A stretch of DNA of 33,837 bases from an uncultured bacterium (GTDB lineage: Bacteria; Bacillota; Clostridia; UBA1381): positions 1-33,837 of the forward strand of contig CAJMRL010000026.1 in the NCBI GenBank assembly GCA_905215805.1, read 5' to 3'. The translations under genes and the position numbers were made by a program. Numbering within the stretch: the first letter of the stretch is position 1; every line of letters starts with the position of its first letter. Shown here piece by piece: positions 33,339 through 33,837 of this stretch. A model generated the notes under the pieces. That model saw nothing but the letters and a program-made list of their open reading frames with translations. It did no database searches and was not told where the DNA came from.

Positions 33339-33837
33339 ACTTCTTCCCTCCTCAAAACTATAACTTGGCAGCTTTCCATAACCTCCAATGCCTTTTCATG
33401 CTTATCAGGAGTAACACCGGCGCAGCAATCAGCATTGACAAATACGGTCAGCTCAGGCATATACGCCTTCATGATAAGCGCGTTGCTTATCACACATATA
33501 TCAGTACATACGCCTATTATTTCAATCGACTCAATATTATCTGTTTCATATTCTCCTGCAAGTCTTTTTGCTAATCCAACGCTTCCAAATGTATGTTTTT
33601 GATATATCTCAGCTCCCGTATCTTGCTGAAACTTTTTTAATTCATCAATAAGCTGCCAGCCATCAGTATTTTTTATACAATGCTTCACAGGCAGCATCCG
33701 TCCTTCCTGAGTATCAAGATAACCTGTATTATGCGTATCCTGAGTAAATATTATTCTGCCGTCAAAGCTTTTAACTCTTTTGATAATGGTAACCTCTAAA
33801 AATTCATAAAAAATTGTTGAAAAAATCGTCAGATTAT
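33335..33837 (-). CDS. pncA: Nicotinamidase, 5' end beyond the window
   Basis: The frame is open from the stop at 33335 to the right edge. It shows IIFTQDTH, YLDTQEGR, LPVKHC, the catalytic Lys region QKHTFGS and the catalytic Cys in GVCTDICVISNA, all typical of isochorismatase-type nicotinamidases that hydrolyse nicotinamide to nicotinate. An internal ATG exists at 33697, but conserved residues continue upstream to about 33790, so it is not the start. The catalytic Asp of the DxQNDF motif should lie just beyond the edge. Between about 33796 and the edge, the codons no longer resemble the family, which is odd. It overlaps pncB by 4 bases. Confidence 0.85.
   Translation of the reverse strand, partial: NLTIFSTIFYEFLEVTIIKRVKSFDGRIIFTQDTHNTGYLDTQEGRMLPVKHCIKNTDGWQLIDELKKFQQDTGAEIYQKHTFGSVGLAKRLAGEYETDNIESIEIIGVCTDICVISNALIMKAYMPELTVFVNADCCAGVTPDKHEKALEVMESCQVIVLRREEV

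Overview
This 33.8 kb window is AT-rich and reads as a low-GC Gram-positive chromosome of the Clostridia type. The pointers are strong GGAGG-type ribosome binding sites, sigma-A promoters with near-consensus boxes, a signal-peptide protein carrying S-layer homology (SLH) repeats, a secreted multidomain glucuronidase, and the order pncA-pncB-yhbY-nadD-yqeK-rsfS-leuS. A plant-glycan-degrading gut or rumen clostridium is the best guess, possibly a SLH-rich pectin degrader of the Monoglobus type; the genus is speculation. I see no tRNA, rRNA, CRISPR array, phage gene or insertion sequence.

Layout. (1) 1-2.7 kb, plus strand: a LysR regulator, a MerR regulator, then a carboxymuconolactone decarboxylase (CMD) domain and a cupin domain that look like one fused gene broken by a single missing base in a G run. 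A bidirectional terminator closes this block. (2) 2.8-13.2 kb, minus strand: galK, a DUF5107/TPR protein, a GH35 and a GH2 form a tight operon, followed by a separately promoted SLH protein. An AraC regulator reads away from galK at 13.5 kb, and a 14-base direct repeat lies in the shared control region. (3) 14.4-21.9 kb, minus strand: an AraC regulator, then a very large secreted GH115 and an alpha/beta-hydrolase two bases downstream of it. (4) 22.0-25.3 kb, minus strand: ddl, a DUF1934 protein and an S41 C-terminal processing protease. (5) 25.4-27.2 kb: GTP-type PEP carboxykinase as a single gene with its own promoter and terminator. (6) 27.5-33.8 kb, minus strand: NAD salvage and synthesis genes merged with ribosome and translation genes; pncA runs off the right edge.

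How it may work together. GH115 is exported and would remove (4-O-methyl)glucuronic acid from plant polysaccharide, with the adjacent esterase removing acyl groups. GH35 and GH2 lack signal peptides and would finish imported oligosaccharides in the cytoplasm; released galactose would go to galactokinase. The DUF5107 protein, whose N-terminal half looks mutarotase-like, sits between galK and the glycosidases. No transporter is present, so import must be encoded elsewhere. The least understood part is the galK-DUF5107-GH35-GH2 operon with its AraC regulator.
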